Shown: one piece after another, positions 1-7,416 of the stretch
How the letters are laid out: every line of letters starts with the position of its first letter
Position numbering within the stretch: position 1 is the first letter of the stretch
DNA from: Streptomyces hilarionis
GTDB lineage: Bacteria; Actinomycetota; Actinomycetes; Streptomycetales; Streptomycetaceae
Length of the DNA stretch: 33,275 nucleotides
Reading direction: 5' to 3'
NCBI RefSeq assembly: GCF_024539675.1
Contig: NZ_JAHHIT010000107.1
Span: 1-33,275, forward strand
Position numbers and translations under genes: made by a program
Notes under the pieces: model-generated
Told to the model about the DNA's origin: nothing
Seen by the model: only the letters and a program-made list of their open reading frames with translations
Database searches by the model: none

Positions 1-80
1 CGAACCCGGAAGCTAAGCCTTACAGCGCCGATGGTACTGCAGGGGGGACCCTGTGGGAGAGTAGGACACCGCCGAACTCC
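1..80 (+). rRNA. rrf: 5S ribosomal RNA, 3' part (cut by window start)
   Basis: The first ~80 nt match the conserved 3' two thirds of actinobacterial 5S rRNA. Visible are the CCGAACCCGGAAG core, the AAGCC-TTACAGCGCCGATGG segment, the helix around GGGGGGACCC and the closing CGCCGAAC strand that pairs with the 5' end lying outside the window. A strong terminator follows directly, so this is the end of an rRNA operon. The exact 3' nucleotide is estimated. Confidence 0.95.
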
Positions 81-86
81 TTTTAG

Positions 87-130
87 AGCTCTGGCTCTTG
101 GGCACACAGCCCAAGAGCCAGAGCTTTTTT
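87..130 (+). terminator. Rho-independent terminator of the rRNA operon
   Basis: A perfect 16-bp stem (87-102 with 110-125) encloses a 7-nt loop, and the pairing runs into a six-T tract at 125-130. A true U-tract terminator is unusual in this GC-rich genome and fits the need to stop heavy rRNA transcription. Confidence 0.95.
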
Positions 131-186
131 GCGTTGGGGTAGGGTCAGGGGGCATCGTCGGCTCATTTCCTACTGGAGGCCCCCGG

Positions 187-795
187 GTGGAGGTCCAGGA
201 GACCCGCGTTCAGACAGACCGGGTACTCACCATCCCGAACATCCTCAGCATGGCGCGTCTCGTCGGCGTGCCCCTGTTTCTGTGGCTGATCCTCCGGCCC
301 GAGTTCGGAGGCCCGCAGAGCGACGGCTGGGCCCTCCTCGTACTCGCTTTCAGCGGGGTCAGCGACTATCTGGACGGCAAGCTCGCACGACGCTGGAACC
401 AGATCAGCAGCCTCGGCCGGCTCCTCGACCCGGCAGCCGACCGGCTCTACATTCTCTCGACCCTGATCGGCCTCACCTGGCGCGAGATTCTCCCGCTGTG
501 GTTGACGGCGGTACTTCTTGCGAGGGAACTGGTGCTGCTGGTGATGGTGGGCATCCTCAGGCGGCACGGCTATCCGCCGCCCCAGGTGAACTTCCTGGGG
601 AAGGCCGCCACGTTCAACCTGATGTACGCCTTCCCGCTGCTCCTGCTCAGTGACGGAAGCGGGTGGCCGGCGTCACTGGCTGCTATTTTCGGATGGGCGT
701 TCGCAGGATGGGGTACAACCCTGTACTGGTGGGCAGGAGTCCTGTACGTGGTACAGGTCCGCCGCCTGGTTCGTGCGGACGCTGTCGCCGACTGA
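187..795 (+). CDS. CDP-alcohol phosphatidyltransferase, cardiolipin synthase type (pgsA2-like)
   Basis: Integral membrane enzyme of phospholipid synthesis, 202 aa. It carries the complete CDP-alcohol phosphotransferase signature DG-x2-AR-x8-G-x3-D-x3-D: D63, G64, A67, R68, G77, D81, D85, with an extra Asp at 60. Hydrophobic helices surround it. The GTG at 187 is chosen because GGAGG lies 7 nt upstream (175-179); the frame stays open back into the 5S gene, but that part is not protein-like. From family knowledge, actinobacterial members at this locus are the eukaryotic-type cardiolipin synthases (phosphatidylglycerol plus CDP-diacylglycerol), and the M. tuberculosis counterpart by position is pgsA2. 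The exact head-group acceptor cannot be read from sequence. The gene starts about 60 nt after the rRNA terminator and is followed by the sugar-nucleotide gene in the same direction. Confidence 0.88.
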   Translation: MEVQETRVQTDRVLTIPNILSMARLVGVPLFLWLILRPEFGGPQSDGWALLVLAFSGVSDYLDGKLARRWNQISSLGRLLDPAADRLYILSTLIGLTWREILPLWLTAVLLARELVLLVMVGILRRHGYPPPQVNFLGKAATFNLMYAFPLLLLSDGSGWPASLAAIFGWAFAGWGTTLYWWAGVLYVVQVRRLVRADAVAD

Positions 796-907
796 CCTCG
801 CCGATTGGCAGCAGCAGTGGCTCGATGGCCTGCGGCGTGAATCTGCGGGACAATCTGGACGGGTGAAGTCGGCTAGACCGTCGTCTCTTTAGGAGGACGC
901 TTCCGAC

Positions 908-3403
908 ATGAAGGCCGTCGTGATGGCCGGAGGCGAAGGCACGCGCCTTCGCCCTATGACCTCGAGCATGCCCAAGCCGCTCCTGCCGGTGGCCAACCGG
1001 CCGATCATGGAGCACGTTCTGAGGCTGCTCAAAAGGCATGGGCTCAATGAGACCGTCGTCACCGTTCAGTTCCTGGCTTCGCTGGTCAAGAACTACTTCG
1101 GTGACGGCGAGGAGCTCGGAATGGAGCTCAGCTATGCCAACGAGGAGAAGCCACTCGGTACCGCCGGAAGCGTCAAGAACGCAGAGGAGGCGCTGAAGGA
1201 CGACGCCTTCCTCGTCATCTCCGGTGATGCCCTGACCGACTTCGACCTCACCGAGCTCATCAACTTCCACAAGGAAAAGGGAGCGCTCGTCACCGTCTGT
1301 CTGACGCGTGTGCCGAATCCGCTGGAATTCGGAATCACGATCGTCGACGAAGAGGGAAAGGTCGAGCGTTTCCTGGAGAAGCCGACCTGGGGTCAGGTCT
1401 TCTCCGACACCGTCAACACCGGTATCTACGTCATGGAGCCCGAGGTCTTCGACTATGTCGAGGCCGACGTGCCCGTCGACTGGTCCGGTGACGTCTTCCC
1501 GCAGCTCATGAAGGAGGGCAAGCCGGTCTACGGCTTCGTCGCCGAGGGCTACTGGGAGGACGTGGGCACGCACGAGAGCTACGTGAAGGCCCAGGCGGAC
1601 GTCCTGGAGGGCAAGGTCGACGTCGAGATCGACGGCTTCGAGATCTCGCCGGGCGTGTGGGTCGCCGAAGGGGCCGAAGTGCACCCGGACGCCGACCTGC
1701 GCGGGCCGCTCTACATCGGTGACTACGCGAAGGTCGAGGCGGGAGCGGAAATCCGCGAACACTCGGTCATCGGGTCGAACGTCGTCGTGAAGAGCGGGGC
1801 CTTTCTGCACAAGGCCGTCGTGCACGACAACGTGTATGTCGGGCAGCACAGCAACCTGCGCGGCTGCGTCGTCGGCAAGAACACCGACATCATGCGCGCC
1901 GCCCGGATCGAGGACGGCGCCGTCATCGGCGACGAGTGCCTGATCGGTGAAGAATCGATCGTGCAGGGCAATGTGCGGGTCTACCCCTTCAAGACCATCG
2001 AAGCCGGTGCGTTCGTCAACACCTCGGTGATCTGGGAGTCCCGCGGGCAGGCCCACCTCTTCGGCGCACGCGGCGTGTCCGGCATCCTGAACGTCGAGAT
2101 CACGCCGGAACTGGCCGTGCGTCTCGCCGGCGCGTACGCCACGACGCTGAAGAAGGGGTCCACGGTCACCACGGCCCGCGACCACTCCCGTGGCGCGCGT
2201 GCGCTCAAGCGGGCGGTGATCTCGGCGCTCCAGGCCAGCGCCATCGACGTACGGGACCTGGAGAACGTCCCGCTGCCCGTGGCGCGTCAGCAGACCGCGC
2301 GCGGGAGCGCCGGCGGGATCATGATCCGGACCTCGCCCGGCGTGCCGGACTCCGTCGACATCATGTTCTTCGACAGCCAGGGCGCCGACCTCTCCCAGGG
2401 CAGCCAGCGGAAGCTCGACCGGGTGTTCGCGAGGCAGGAGTACCGGCGGGCGTTCCCGGGCGAGATCGGGGACCTGCACTTCCCCGCCAGCGTCTTCGAC
2501 TCCTACACGGGGTCGCTGCTGCGCAACGTGGACACGACCGGGATCGCGGAGTCCGGGCTGAAGGTCGTCGTGGACGCCTCCAACGGCAGCGCCGGCCTGG
2601 TGCTGCCGAGCCTGCTCGGCAAGCTGGGGGTGGACTCGCTCACGATCAACCCGGGTCTGAACGAGGCGCGGCCGACGGAGACCGGCGACCAGCGCCGGTC
2701 CGGTCTGGTGCGGCTCGGGGAGATCGTGGCCTCCTCGCGTGCCGCGTTCGGCGTGCGCTTCGACCCGGTGGGCGAGCGGCTGTCCCTCGTCGACGAGAAG
2801 GGGCGGATCATCGAGGACGACCGCGCCCTGCTCGTGCTGCTGGACCTGGTGGCCGCCGAGCGGCGCAGCGGGCGGGTCGCCCTTCCGGTGACGACGACGC
2901 GGATCGCAGAGCAGGTCGCGGCGTACCACGGGACGCAGGTCGAGTGGACGACGACCTCGCCCGACGACCTCACCCGAGTGGGACGCGACGACACCACCAT
3001 CTTCGGCGGTGACGGCAAGGGCGGATTCATCGTCCCGGAGTTCAGCAGCGTCTTCGACGGCACGGCGGCCTTCGTGCGGCTGATCGGGCTCGTGGCCCGG
3101 ACGCAGCTCACCCTCAGCCAGATCGACGCGCGCATCCCGCGCGCGCACGTGCTGAAGCGGGATCTGGCGACTCCGTGGGCCGTCAAGGGACTGGTGATGC
3201 GCCGGGTCGTCGAAGCGGCGGGAGAGCGCTTCGTGGACACCACGGACGGGGTGCGGGTGGTGGAGACCGACGGCCGCTGGGTGATGGTGCTGCCCGACCC
3301 GGCCGAGGCCGTCACCCATCTGTGGGCGGAGGGGCCGGACGACGCGTCCGCGCAGGCCCTGCTCGACGAGTGGGCGGCGGTGGTGGACAGCGCCGGCCGC
3401 TGA
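908..3403 (+). CDS. Mannose-1-phosphate guanylyltransferase with C-terminal phosphomannomutase-like domain
   Basis: 831 aa, ATG with AGGAGG 11 nt upstream (891-896). Residues 1-235 are a nucleotidyltransferase domain with the GGEGTRLRP signature (8-16) and PKPLLPVANRP (22-32); it should make GDP-mannose from mannose-1-phosphate and GTP. Residues ~245-375 are hexapeptide (left-handed beta-helix) repeats. Residues ~385-831 have the fold pattern of phosphohexomutases (VVVDASNGSAG at 553-563), but every catalytic loop is altered. The phosphoserine loop reads RTSPGVPD (474-481) instead of TASHNP, the metal loop reads DPVGER (619-624) instead of DGDGDR, the sugar loop is GGDGKGG (700-706), and the C-terminal phosphate loop is not recognisable (~797-808). 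I infer an active transferase with a non-catalytic, perhaps regulatory, mutase-like half. The product would feed mannosylated lipids and protein O-mannosylation. A strong hairpin follows the stop. Confidence 0.85.
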   Translation: MKAVVMAGGEGTRLRPMTSSMPKPLLPVANRPIMEHVLRLLKRHGLNETVVTVQFLASLVKNYFGDGEELGMELSYANEEKPLGTAGSVKNAEEALKDDAFLVISGDALTDFDLTELINFHKEKGALVTVCLTRVPNPLEFGITIVDEEGKVERFLEKPTWGQVFSDTVNTGIYVMEPEVFDYVEADVPVDWSGDVFPQLMKEGKPVYGFVAEGYWEDVGTHESYVKAQADVLEGKVDVEIDGFEISPGVWVAEGAEVHPDADLRGPLYIGDYAKVEAGAEIREHSVIGSNVVVKSGAFLHKAVVHDNVYVGQHSNLRGCVVGKNTDIMRAARIEDGAVIGDECLIGEESIVQGNVRVYPFKTIEAGAFVNTSVIWESRGQAHLFGARGVSGILNVEITPELAVRLAGAYATTLKKGSTVTTARDHSRGARALKRAVISALQASAIDVRDLENVPLPVARQQTARGSAGGIMIRTSPGVPDSVDIMFFDSQGADLSQGSQRKLDRVFARQEYRRAFPGEIGDLHFPASVFDSYTGSLLRNVDTTGIAESGLKVVVDASNGSAGLVLPSLLGKLGVDSLTINPGLNEARPTETGDQRRSGLVRLGEIVASSRAAFGVRFDPVGERLSLVDEKGRIIEDDRALLVLLDLVAAERRSGRVALPVTTTRIAEQVAAYHGTQVEWTTTSPDDLTRVGRDDTTIFGGDGKGGFIVPEFSSVFDGTAAFVRLIGLVARTQLTLSQIDARIPRAHVLKRDLATPWAVKGLVMRRVVEAAGERFVDTTDGVRVVETDGRWVMVLPDPAEAVTHLWAEGPDDASAQALLDEWAAVVDSAGR

Positions 3404-3413
3404 ACCGCCTGCA

Positions 3414-3465
3414 CACGCGTGTGCCGGACAGTCGTCCCCGAGGGGGCCTGTCCGGCACACGCGTG
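3414..3465 (+). terminator. Hairpin terminator after the guanylyltransferase gene
   Basis: A perfect 18-bp stem (3414-3431 with 3448-3465) lies 10 nt after the stop codon. The loop of 16 nt can itself fold (CCCC-GA-GGGG). There is no T-run, which is normal for Streptomyces terminators. It separates this gene from the DUF881 cluster. Confidence 0.75.
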
Positions 3466-3500
3466 GGGCCGTTCGGAGGTAGGGGACGCGACGTGCGACG

Positions 3501-4406
3501 ATGTGCGGCATGCCGCAGCCGCCCCCCGTTCGGAGCACACCCGCGCGCGTGTCGCGCCCGGACGCCTCCATGTCGCTGCTCACCAACGTCATGGATCACA
3601 GCCTTGACGACGGCTACGCCGAGGCGGCCGCCCGCAAGGGCGCCGGGGACGCCGGGGGGATGCCCCGCACGGCGCGGGCGAAGCTCGTTCTGGCCGCGGG
3701 TCTGGTGCTCGCGGCGCTGGTGGTCACGGTCGGCGCGGTGCAGGCGCGGGTGGCGGCTCCGGTCGTCGCCAAGGAGCGCGAGGAACTGATCGACCGCATC
3801 GACCGCGAGACCGACGCGGCCGACAGCCTGGAGAGCACCGTCGACGAGCTCCGCGACGACGTGAGCGCCCGGCAGCAGGAGGCGCTCAAGAAGAGCGGCG
3901 GAGGCGAGCGGGCGGACCTGGTGGGGATCCTGGCCGGCGCGGTCGAGGTGCACGGGCCGGGCGTGAAACTGGTGGTGGACGACGCCAAGGAGGCCAGCTC
4001 CGGCGGTGGCGGCGGTCCGCGAGAGACCGCGGGCTTCTCCGACACCGGCCGGGTGCGCGACCGCGACATGCAGCGGGTCGTCAACGGACTGTGGGCGTCG
4101 GGCGCCGAGGCCGTCTCGATCAACGGACAGCGGCTGACGTCGCTGTCGGCGATCAGGGCCGCGGGTGAGGCGATACTGGTCGACAACAAGCCGCTCGTGC
4201 CGCCGTACACGGTGCTGGCGGTGGGGGACGGGAAGAACCTGAGCACGAGGTTCCAGGACAGCGCGGACGGGCTGTACCTGAACGCTCTGCAGGAGAACTA
4301 CGGCATCCGGACGGCCATCTCGGTGGTGGACGACGTCCGGCTGCCGGCCGCACCGAGTGTGATCGTACGTACAGCACAGCCGAGAACTGAGAAGGACGCA
4401 TCGTGA
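3501..4406 (+). CDS. DUF881 family membrane-anchored protein (first copy)
   Basis: 301 aa from ATG 3501; ATG 3510 is an alternative, as GGAGG at 3475-3479 is rather distant. There is a short cytoplasmic N-terminus, one transmembrane helix at about residues 61-79, a charged coiled coil (90-135), then the extracytoplasmic DUF881 domain (~140-285) with the typical HGPGVKLVVDD, ASGAEAVSINGQR and PPYTVLAVGD blocks. A Gly/Ser loop (167-172) interrupts the domain. The function of DUF881 is unknown. Relatives (YlxW type) sit with small basic protein genes in the division and cell-wall cluster of Bacillus. The stop overlaps the next start as GTGA, so the three genes are translationally coupled. The M. 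tuberculosis counterpart by position is Rv1823. Confidence 0.85.
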   Translation: MCGMPQPPPVRSTPARVSRPDASMSLLTNVMDHSLDDGYAEAAARKGAGDAGGMPRTARAKLVLAAGLVLAALVVTVGAVQARVAAPVVAKEREELIDRIDRETDAADSLESTVDELRDDVSARQQEALKKSGGGERADLVGILAGAVEVHGPGVKLVVDDAKEASSGGGGGPRETAGFSDTGRVRDRDMQRVVNGLWASGAEAVSINGQRLTSLSAIRAAGEAILVDNKPLVPPYTVLAVGDGKNLSTRFQDSADGLYLNALQENYGIRTAISVVDDVRLPAAPSVIVRTAQPRTEKDAS

Positions 4407-4735
4407 TCGCCGTACTGGGCCTCGTCGTGGGAGTCGTGGCCGGACTGTTGGTCCAGCCCGAGGTTCCGGCAGCCGTCGTGCCGTATCTGCCGATCGCCGT
4501 GGTGGCGGCGCTGGATGCCGTGTTCGGCGGTCTGCGGGCCATGCTGGACGGCATCTTCGACGACAAGGTGTTCGTCGTGTCCTTCCTGTCGAACGTGGTG
4601 GTGGCCGCGCTGATCGTCTTCCTGGGGGACGAGTTGGGCGTGGGGTCGCAGCTGTCCACCGGCGTGGTGGTCGTCCTCGGCATCCGGATCTTCTCCAATG
4701 CCGCGGCGATCCGCCGGCACGTGTTCAGGGCGTGA
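4403..4735 (+). CDS. sbp: Small basic protein family (DUF1290) membrane protein
   Basis: 110 aa, GTG start in a 4-nt overlap with the preceding gene, weak GAAGGA Shine-Dalgarno. It is nearly all hydrophobic, with about three transmembrane helices (roughly 2-18, 24-43 and 56-74) and a conserved centre LPIAVVAALDAVFGGLRA followed by FDDKVFVVSF. This matches the small basic protein (Sbp) family, named from Bacillus. Function is unknown. It lies between two DUF881 genes and overlaps both by GTGA, which suggests a stoichiometric membrane complex of DUF881-Sbp-DUF881. M. tuberculosis counterpart: Rv1824. Confidence 0.9.
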   Translation: MIAVLGLVVGVVAGLLVQPEVPAAVVPYLPIAVVAALDAVFGGLRAMLDGIFDDKVFVVSFLSNVVVAALIVFLGDELGVGSQLSTGVVVVLGIRIFSNAAAIRRHVFRA

Positions 4736-5583
4736 CGGTCATGAGCGATCAGGACGGGAACGACGAGACGCCCGAGTACCGGCTGCGCAAGGAACTGCCC
4801 GAGGAGGTCCCCGCGGCGGCGCCCGAGGACGACGCGGCCGCGGAGCCGGCCGAGCCCACGCTGACCGGTCGGCAGCGGCTGGCGCAGGGGCTCTGGCCGC
4901 CGCGGATCACCCGGGCCCAACTCATCGTCGCCCTGCTGCTGTTCGGCCTCGGCTTCGGGCTGGCCGTCCAGGTGGCGTCGAACAGCGACAGCGGGAACGC
5001 CCTGCGCGGCGCGCGCCAGGAAGATCTTGTTCGCATCCTCGATGAACTCGGCGACCGAAGTCAGCGTCTTGAGGACGAGAAGCAGGGTCTCGAGAAGCAG
5101 CAGCAGGAGTTGGAGAACAGCTCCGACCAGGCGGAGGAGGCCCGCAAGCAGACCGTCGAGAAGGAGAGGCAACTCGGCATTCTGGCGGGGACGGTCGCCG
5201 CGCAGGGGCCGGGCATCACGATGACCATCGACGACACGAAGGGGACGGTCGAGGCGGACATGTTGCTCGACGCGATCCAGGAGCTGCGCGCGGCCGGGGC
5301 CGAGGCGATCCAGGTGAACGGCGTGCGGGTGGTCGCCGGGACCTTCCTGACGGAATCGGGCAAAGGCGTGAGCGTCGACGGGAACAAGATCAACACGCCC
5401 TTTCGTTTCAAGGTCATCGGTAATCCACAGGATCTCGAGCCGGCGCTGAACATCCCGGGAGGTGTGGTGCAGACTCTGGAGAAGGAGCAGGCCACCGTGA
5501 CCGTCGAGCGGTCCGACAAGATCGTCGTGGACGCCTTGCGAGCAGCGAAGCGGCCTGACTACGCTCGGTCGTCGGGTCAGTGA
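4732..5583 (+). CDS. DUF881 family membrane-anchored protein (second copy)
   Basis: 283 aa from GTG 4732 (GTGA overlap with sbp); ATG 4741 is possible. An acidic cytoplasmic N-terminus (1-58) precedes one transmembrane helix (~61-81). A long heptad-rich coiled coil with many E, Q and R residues spans 94-148. The DUF881 domain (149-265) follows, with AQGPGITMTIDDTKG, RAAGAEAIQVNGVRV and FRFKVIGNP. Compared with the first copy the coiled coil is longer and the domain has no Gly/Ser insertion, so the two are diverged paralogues, not a recent duplication. The paired coiled coils suggest they could form a heteromer outside the membrane. M. tuberculosis counterpart: Rv1825. In that species gcvH follows; here the FHA gene follows directly after a 190-nt gap in which I see no gene. 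Confidence 0.87.
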   Translation: MTVMSDQDGNDETPEYRLRKELPEEVPAAAPEDDAAAEPAEPTLTGRQRLAQGLWPPRITRAQLIVALLLFGLGFGLAVQVASNSDSGNALRGARQEDLVRILDELGDRSQRLEDEKQGLEKQQQELENSSDQAEEARKQTVEKERQLGILAGTVAAQGPGITMTIDDTKGTVEADMLLDAIQELRAAGAEAIQVNGVRVVAGTFLTESGKGVSVDGNKINTPFRFKVIGNPQDLEPALNIPGGVVQTLEKEQATVTVERSDKIVVDALRAAKRPDYARSSGQ

Positions 5584-5773
5584 ACCGGGAGTGCTTGGGG
5601 GGCGTCCGGCAGGGGCATGAGGTTGCGGGGGGTCGACGCACCGATCGGGTGGTGCGTGGTGGAAACTGTCTGGTGGGCACGGACGTTGTGAAGGTGTCCG
5701 GTTCGACCGGTGTAATCAGTCAGGGTTCGTCCTGCCCCACGGGCGGGTCTGTTTCGGTCAAGGGGAATCGCCC

Positions 5774-6550
5774 GTGAAGTTGTTTGCGAAGTTGTTCGGC
5801 AAGAGCACGCGAGAGGGTGGCGAGAACGCGACCGCCCGTCATCGTGCGCAGCCTGACGCCGAAGGTCAGCGGCCGCTGTTCAGGGACCAGGTGGGTGGTC
5901 CGGGCGGCGACATTTCCGGTGGTCAGGGCGCGGCGTCTGTTGACCCTGCACAGTCCGGCGGAATAGGTTTCGGCCAACCGTCAGCCTCGAGTGCGGGTGG
6001 AGGGTTTTCCCCTATGTCGGCCCTGGTGTGTACGAGGTGCGGTAACCGCAACGCGGAGAACAGCCGCTTCTGCTCCAACTGCGGTGCGCCGCTGCGTCCC
6101 GGGCTGACGCCCGAGCGTCCGTCGGAGACGACCTCCACGATCTCCATCTCCGGTCTCGAGGCCTACGACGCGGAGGTCACCGGCCAGACGCAGTTGCCGG
6201 CGCTGTCTCCCGAGGCGCAGGCCGCGGTCGACGCGCTGCCGCTGGGTTCGGCGCTGCTGGTGGTGCGACGCGGTCCGAACTCGGGCAGCCGCTTCCTGCT
6301 GGACGGCGACCTGACCACGGCCGGCCGTCACCCGCAGAGCGACATCTTCCTGGACGACGTCACGGTCTCGCGTCGGCACGTGGAGTTCCGGCGCAACCCC
6401 GACGGCACGTTCCGGGTCGCTGATGTCGGCAGCCTGAACGGCACGTACGTCAACCGTGAGCGGATCGACGAGGTCGCTCTGTCGAACGGTGACGAGGTGC
6501 AGATCGGAAAGTACCGGCTGGTCTTCTACGCGAGCCAGCAGGGCTACTGA
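5774..6550 (+). CDS. garA: GarA/OdhI-like FHA protein with N-terminal zinc ribbon
   Basis: 258 aa, GTG start with AGGGGAA 7 nt upstream. The C-terminal FHA domain (~157-255) is very close to GarA: GSALLVVRRGPNSGSRFLLD, G184-R185, S199-R-R-H202, N222-G223. Upstream is the ETT motif (118-120), the threonines phosphorylated by Ser/Thr kinases in GarA/OdhI. Phosphorylated GarA folds onto its own FHA domain; the unphosphorylated form inhibits 2-oxoglutarate dehydrogenase and controls glutamate enzymes (family knowledge). Unlike mycobacterial GarA, residues 1-117 are an extension: a basic start, a Gly-rich linker and a zinc ribbon with C86, C89, C100 and C103 (CTRCGN...CSNCG). The zinc ribbon may add a partner or redox input; that is inference. 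The gene order matches Rv1827. Confidence 0.9.
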   Translation: MKLFAKLFGKSTREGGENATARHRAQPDAEGQRPLFRDQVGGPGGDISGGQGAASVDPAQSGGIGFGQPSASSAGGGFSPMSALVCTRCGNRNAENSRFCSNCGAPLRPGLTPERPSETTSTISISGLEAYDAEVTGQTQLPALSPEAQAAVDALPLGSALLVVRRGPNSGSRFLLDGDLTTAGRHPQSDIFLDDVTVSRRHVEFRRNPDGTFRVADVGSLNGTYVNRERIDEVALSNGDEVQIGKYRLVFYASQQGY

Positions 6551-6556
6551 CCCGCT

Positions 6557-6583
6557 CCCGGGCGCTGCCCGGGGGGATCCCCC
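6557..6583 (+). promoter_or_regulatory. Two overlapping, mutually exclusive hairpins between garA and the MerR gene
   Basis: CCCGGGC (6557-6563) pairs with GCCCGGG (6567-6573). The 12-bp palindrome GGGGGATCCCCC (6572-6583) shares two bases with the second arm. They sit between the garA stop and the ribosome site at 6584-6591, so they could act as a weak attenuator or processing site. Function is inferred. Confidence 0.35.
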
Positions 6584-6594
6584 AGGGAAGGTCC

Positions 6595-7332
6595 ATGCTT
6601 CGAACACCGAGGGGCGGTGCCGGACACGGCACCGCCGCCGCGGACGGTGGTCCGATGAGCATCGGCGCGGTGCTGAACGCGCTGCGCGACGAGTTTCCCG
6701 AAGTGACCATCTCCAAGATCCGTTTCCTGGAGTCGGAAGGGCTCGTCGAGCCGCAGCGGACCCCTTCGGGGTACCGCAAGTTCAGCCCGCGGGACGTCGA
6801 ACGTCTCGGTCACGTGCTGAGGATGCAGCGGGACCACTATCTGCCGCTCAAGGTCATCCGTGAGCATCTGGACGCCATGGAGCGCGGCGAGGCCGCTCCG
6901 TTGCCGACCGTGGGCCGGCAGCGCGACGGCGAGGCCGTCCCGGAGCCTTCGGACGGCCCCACCGTCGCCCGGCTCGGCCGCGCCGAGCTGCTGGCGGCCG
7001 CGGGGATCGGCGAGGGCGAACTCGAGGAGTGGGAGTCCTACGGGCTCGTCGTGCCGCTGGAAGGCGGGGTCTACGACGCCGAGGCCGCCACGGTGGCGGC
7101 GCTCGTCTCCGAGCTGGGCCGGTTCGGGATCGAACCGAGGCATCTGCGCGTGATGAAGGCCGCGGCGGACCGCGAGGCCGGACTCGTGGACCAGGTGGTG
7201 GCTCCGCTGAAGCGGCACCGCAATCCGCAGACGAGGGTCCTGGCGGAGGCCCGTACCAAGGAGATCGCGGGGCTCACGGTGCGGCTGCACACGGCATTGG
7301 TGCAGACCGCGCTCGGGGTGCGGCTGCCCTGA
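6595..7332 (+). CDS. ftsR: FtsR-like MerR-family transcription regulator
   Basis: 245 aa from ATG 6595 (AGGGAAGG at 6584-6591, close spacing). A second possible start is ATG 6655, just before the conserved part MSIGAVLNALRDEFPEVTIS. Residues 21-95 form a winged MerR helix-turn-helix (TISKIRFLESEGLV, GYRKFSPRDVERL). A linker and a second helical domain (~125-240) follow instead of a metal- or drug-binding C-terminus. This is the architecture of Rv1828 and of Corynebacterium FtsR, which activates ftsZ. The position after garA is conserved in actinobacteria. I infer a role in division gene control; target sites are not visible here. Confidence 0.82.
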   Translation: MLRTPRGGAGHGTAAADGGPMSIGAVLNALRDEFPEVTISKIRFLESEGLVEPQRTPSGYRKFSPRDVERLGHVLRMQRDHYLPLKVIREHLDAMERGEAAPLPTVGRQRDGEAVPEPSDGPTVARLGRAELLAAAGIGEGELEEWESYGLVVPLEGGVYDAEAATVAALVSELGRFGIEPRHLRVMKAAADREAGLVDQVVAPLKRHRNPQTRVLAEARTKEIAGLTVRLHTALVQTALGVRLP

Positions 7333-7404
7333 GCGGGCGGTCTCGTCCAGGGCGGATCGGTCACCCGTTCCCGGCCCGACTACCCAAACGTCCCGGGCAC
7401 GGCC

Positions 7405-7410
7405 TAGGGT
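7405..7410 (+). promoter_or_regulatory. -10 box of a leaderless promoter for the DUF151 gene
   Basis: TAGGGT ends 6 nt before the GTG at 7417 and no Shine-Dalgarno is present. This is the geometry of leaderless transcripts in Streptomyces. No convincing -35 element is seen. Confidence 0.5.
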
Positions 7411-7416
7411 TGCTGT

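Noticed and set aside
31..186. N-terminal extension of the phosphatidyltransferase reaching into the 5S gene
   Set aside because: It runs through rRNA and a terminator; GTG 187 has a good ribosome site and homology begins there.
683..3592. Very long open frame (969 codons) on the minus strand opposite the guanylyltransferase gene
   Set aside because: It mirrors the high-GC third codon positions of the real gene, has a composition rich in R, D, H and V without domains, and has no ribosome site.
5584..5773. Small open frame before garA (about 65 codons)
   Set aside because: It ends over the garA start, has no clear ribosome site and does not look like protein; the gap more likely holds the garA promoter.
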